A program made the position numbers and the translations under genes. This document shows, piece after piece, positions 63,449-64,000 of a DNA stretch of 64,000 nucleotides. The DNA is taken from positions 434,001 to 498,000 of the forward strand of contig NZ_QDDL01000002.1 in NCBI RefSeq assembly GCF_003097315.1, written 5' to 3'. Position 1 is the stretch's first letter. Each line of letters starts with the position of its first letter. The notes under the pieces were generated by a model. The model searched no databases and had not been told where the DNA came from. It worked only from the letters and a program-made list of their open reading frames with translations. This DNA comes from Pelagibaculum spongiae. Its GTDB lineage: Bacteria > Pseudomonadota > Gammaproteobacteria > Enterobacterales > Pelagibaculaceae.

Positions 63449-63736
63449 TCAGACTCTAGTTCCAAATAAAATTTTCTTAGCCGCTTCTTTTTTGCGCCCG
63501 GCATCCATACGGTCAACCGAAGCGGCCATCAAATCAGAAACAGCACGCTTAAACTCGGCACAACTTAATACCGGTTTACGAATCGCTGCAGCCCAAGTTT
63601 TAGTAGTCCGATGCCGTCCAAAACTATTTAAAGCATCAGTAACACACTCCATCTTTTTTCTACGACAGAAAGATCCAACGTTGCATTCTAATACTGCTTC
63701 TAAATATCCTGTAAATTCTCGACTGCTCATCTTCAT
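63449..63736 (-). CDS. Hypothetical small basic protein (95 aa)
   Basis: Not recognised. It is rich in Lys and Arg (FCRRKKMECVTDALNSFGRHRTTK) with four Cys and no membrane segment. There is no nearby partner. It is transcribed toward the glycosyltransferase gene. The start may be the first ATG or the one two codons later (MSSREF). Confidence 0.45.
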   Translation of the reverse strand: MKMSSREFTGYLEAVLECNVGSFCRRKKMECVTDALNSFGRHRTTKTWAAAIRKPVLSCAEFKRAVSDLMAASVDRMDAGRKKEAAKKILFGTRV

Positions 63737-64000
63737 AACTTGCCCTCCAAAATTCTAAGATTATTGTCGGTAAGTAAGCAAAATCTAACCGGAATTAATC
63801 CACAAAGCAGCTTGGGACGGTCATTTGAAAGGATATAGTTGTGAACAAGTTGTCAGGATATCGCTGAATTGTGGACAGATTGACAGCTTTGAGGAATGGC
63901 AGTGACTGGAATAACGACTGGGAGTGTCTGGTATGTTGCGAGACCTATATGGGGACGTAAATTACAAAATCAAACCCCAAAAAAACTGAACTATAATGAA
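63737..64000. other. Intergenic end with a GGGGACGTAAATTAC element
   Basis: No gene recognised to the right edge. The sequence TATGGGGACGTAAATTAC near 63950 followed by CAAACCCC resembles the flank of REP-associated (IS200-like) elements seen in gammaproteobacteria. Whether a transposase gene follows lies beyond the window. Confidence 0.35.

Overview
The window is chromosomal DNA from a moderately AT-rich gammaproteobacterium, probably a marine or aquatic relative of the Pseudomonas/Oceanospirillales group. Evidence is gene content and order. There is cbb3 oxidase maturation (ccoG-ccoH-ccoI), an FNR/ANR regulator with hemN, and the block GGDEF protein - nuclease-family protein - dsbA - cytochrome c4 - c5-type cytochrome - engB, which matches the Pseudomonas aeruginosa PA5487-PA5492 order as I recall it. 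pqiABC, rsmJ, trxB, ibpA, dnaB and rpsF-rpsR-rplI are also typical. No rRNA, tRNA, CRISPR array or intact prophage was seen.

Layout. 0-3.6 kb: cbb3 oxidase maturation genes on the minus strand; ccoI runs off the left edge. 4-7.6 kb: a PAS-sigma54 activator, then a three-gene hipB-hipS-hipT toxin-antitoxin module lying between the activator and a damaged second copy of the activator's 5' end. 7.8-16 kb: an acetyltransferase, a zinc-ribbon protein, a HAD dehalogenase, heat-shock ibpA with a likely RNA thermometer, trxB, two diguanylate cyclases and a nuclease-fold protein. 16-22.5 kb: dsbA, cytochromes c4 and c5, engB, a lipoprotein, a quinone-reductase-like flavoprotein, a ribosomal oxygenase and a putative papain-like protein. 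22.5-30 kb: an accessory region with a roughly 3-kb tandem duplication carrying two secreted DNRLRE-type beta-sandwich proteins, plus decayed transposase sequence. 30-35.4 kb: an FtsX-type ABC exporter divergent from tesA, and a secreted HAD phosphatase. 35.6-37.8 kb: small accessory genes (GNAT, deoxyribosyltransferase-like, hypothetical, HAD). 37.8-44.1 kb: pqiABC, a DXD glycosyltransferase, a MenA/UbiA prenyltransferase, a BON lipoprotein and rsmJ. 44.3-49.2 kb: a GspE/PilB-type ATPase, a hotdog thioesterase, ackA and pta. 49.4-52.3 kb: fnr/anr and hemN with ANR boxes. 52.7-53.9 kb: DAHP synthase behind an aromatic-residue-rich leader peptide and attenuator. 54-61.5 kb: a GGDEF-EAL protein, dnaB, lrp divergent from ald, a hypothetical protein and rplI-rpsR-rpsF. 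61.9-64 kb: a second, divergent glycosyltransferase and a small hypothetical gene.

Common themes are adaptation to low oxygen (cbb3 maturation, cytochromes c4/c5, ANR, oxygen-independent HemN, acetate kinase/Pta overflow), cyclic-di-GMP signalling (three GGDEF proteins) and envelope maintenance (PqiABC, DsbA, BON lipoprotein). The observations most worth following are the HipBST module and how it came to lie between repeats, the Phe/Tyr/Trp leader-peptide attenuator ahead of DAHP synthase, paired ANR boxes that may drive a small RNA between fnr and hemN, and the duplicated DNRLRE locus with one homogenised domain. All family calls come from reading motifs; no database search was run.
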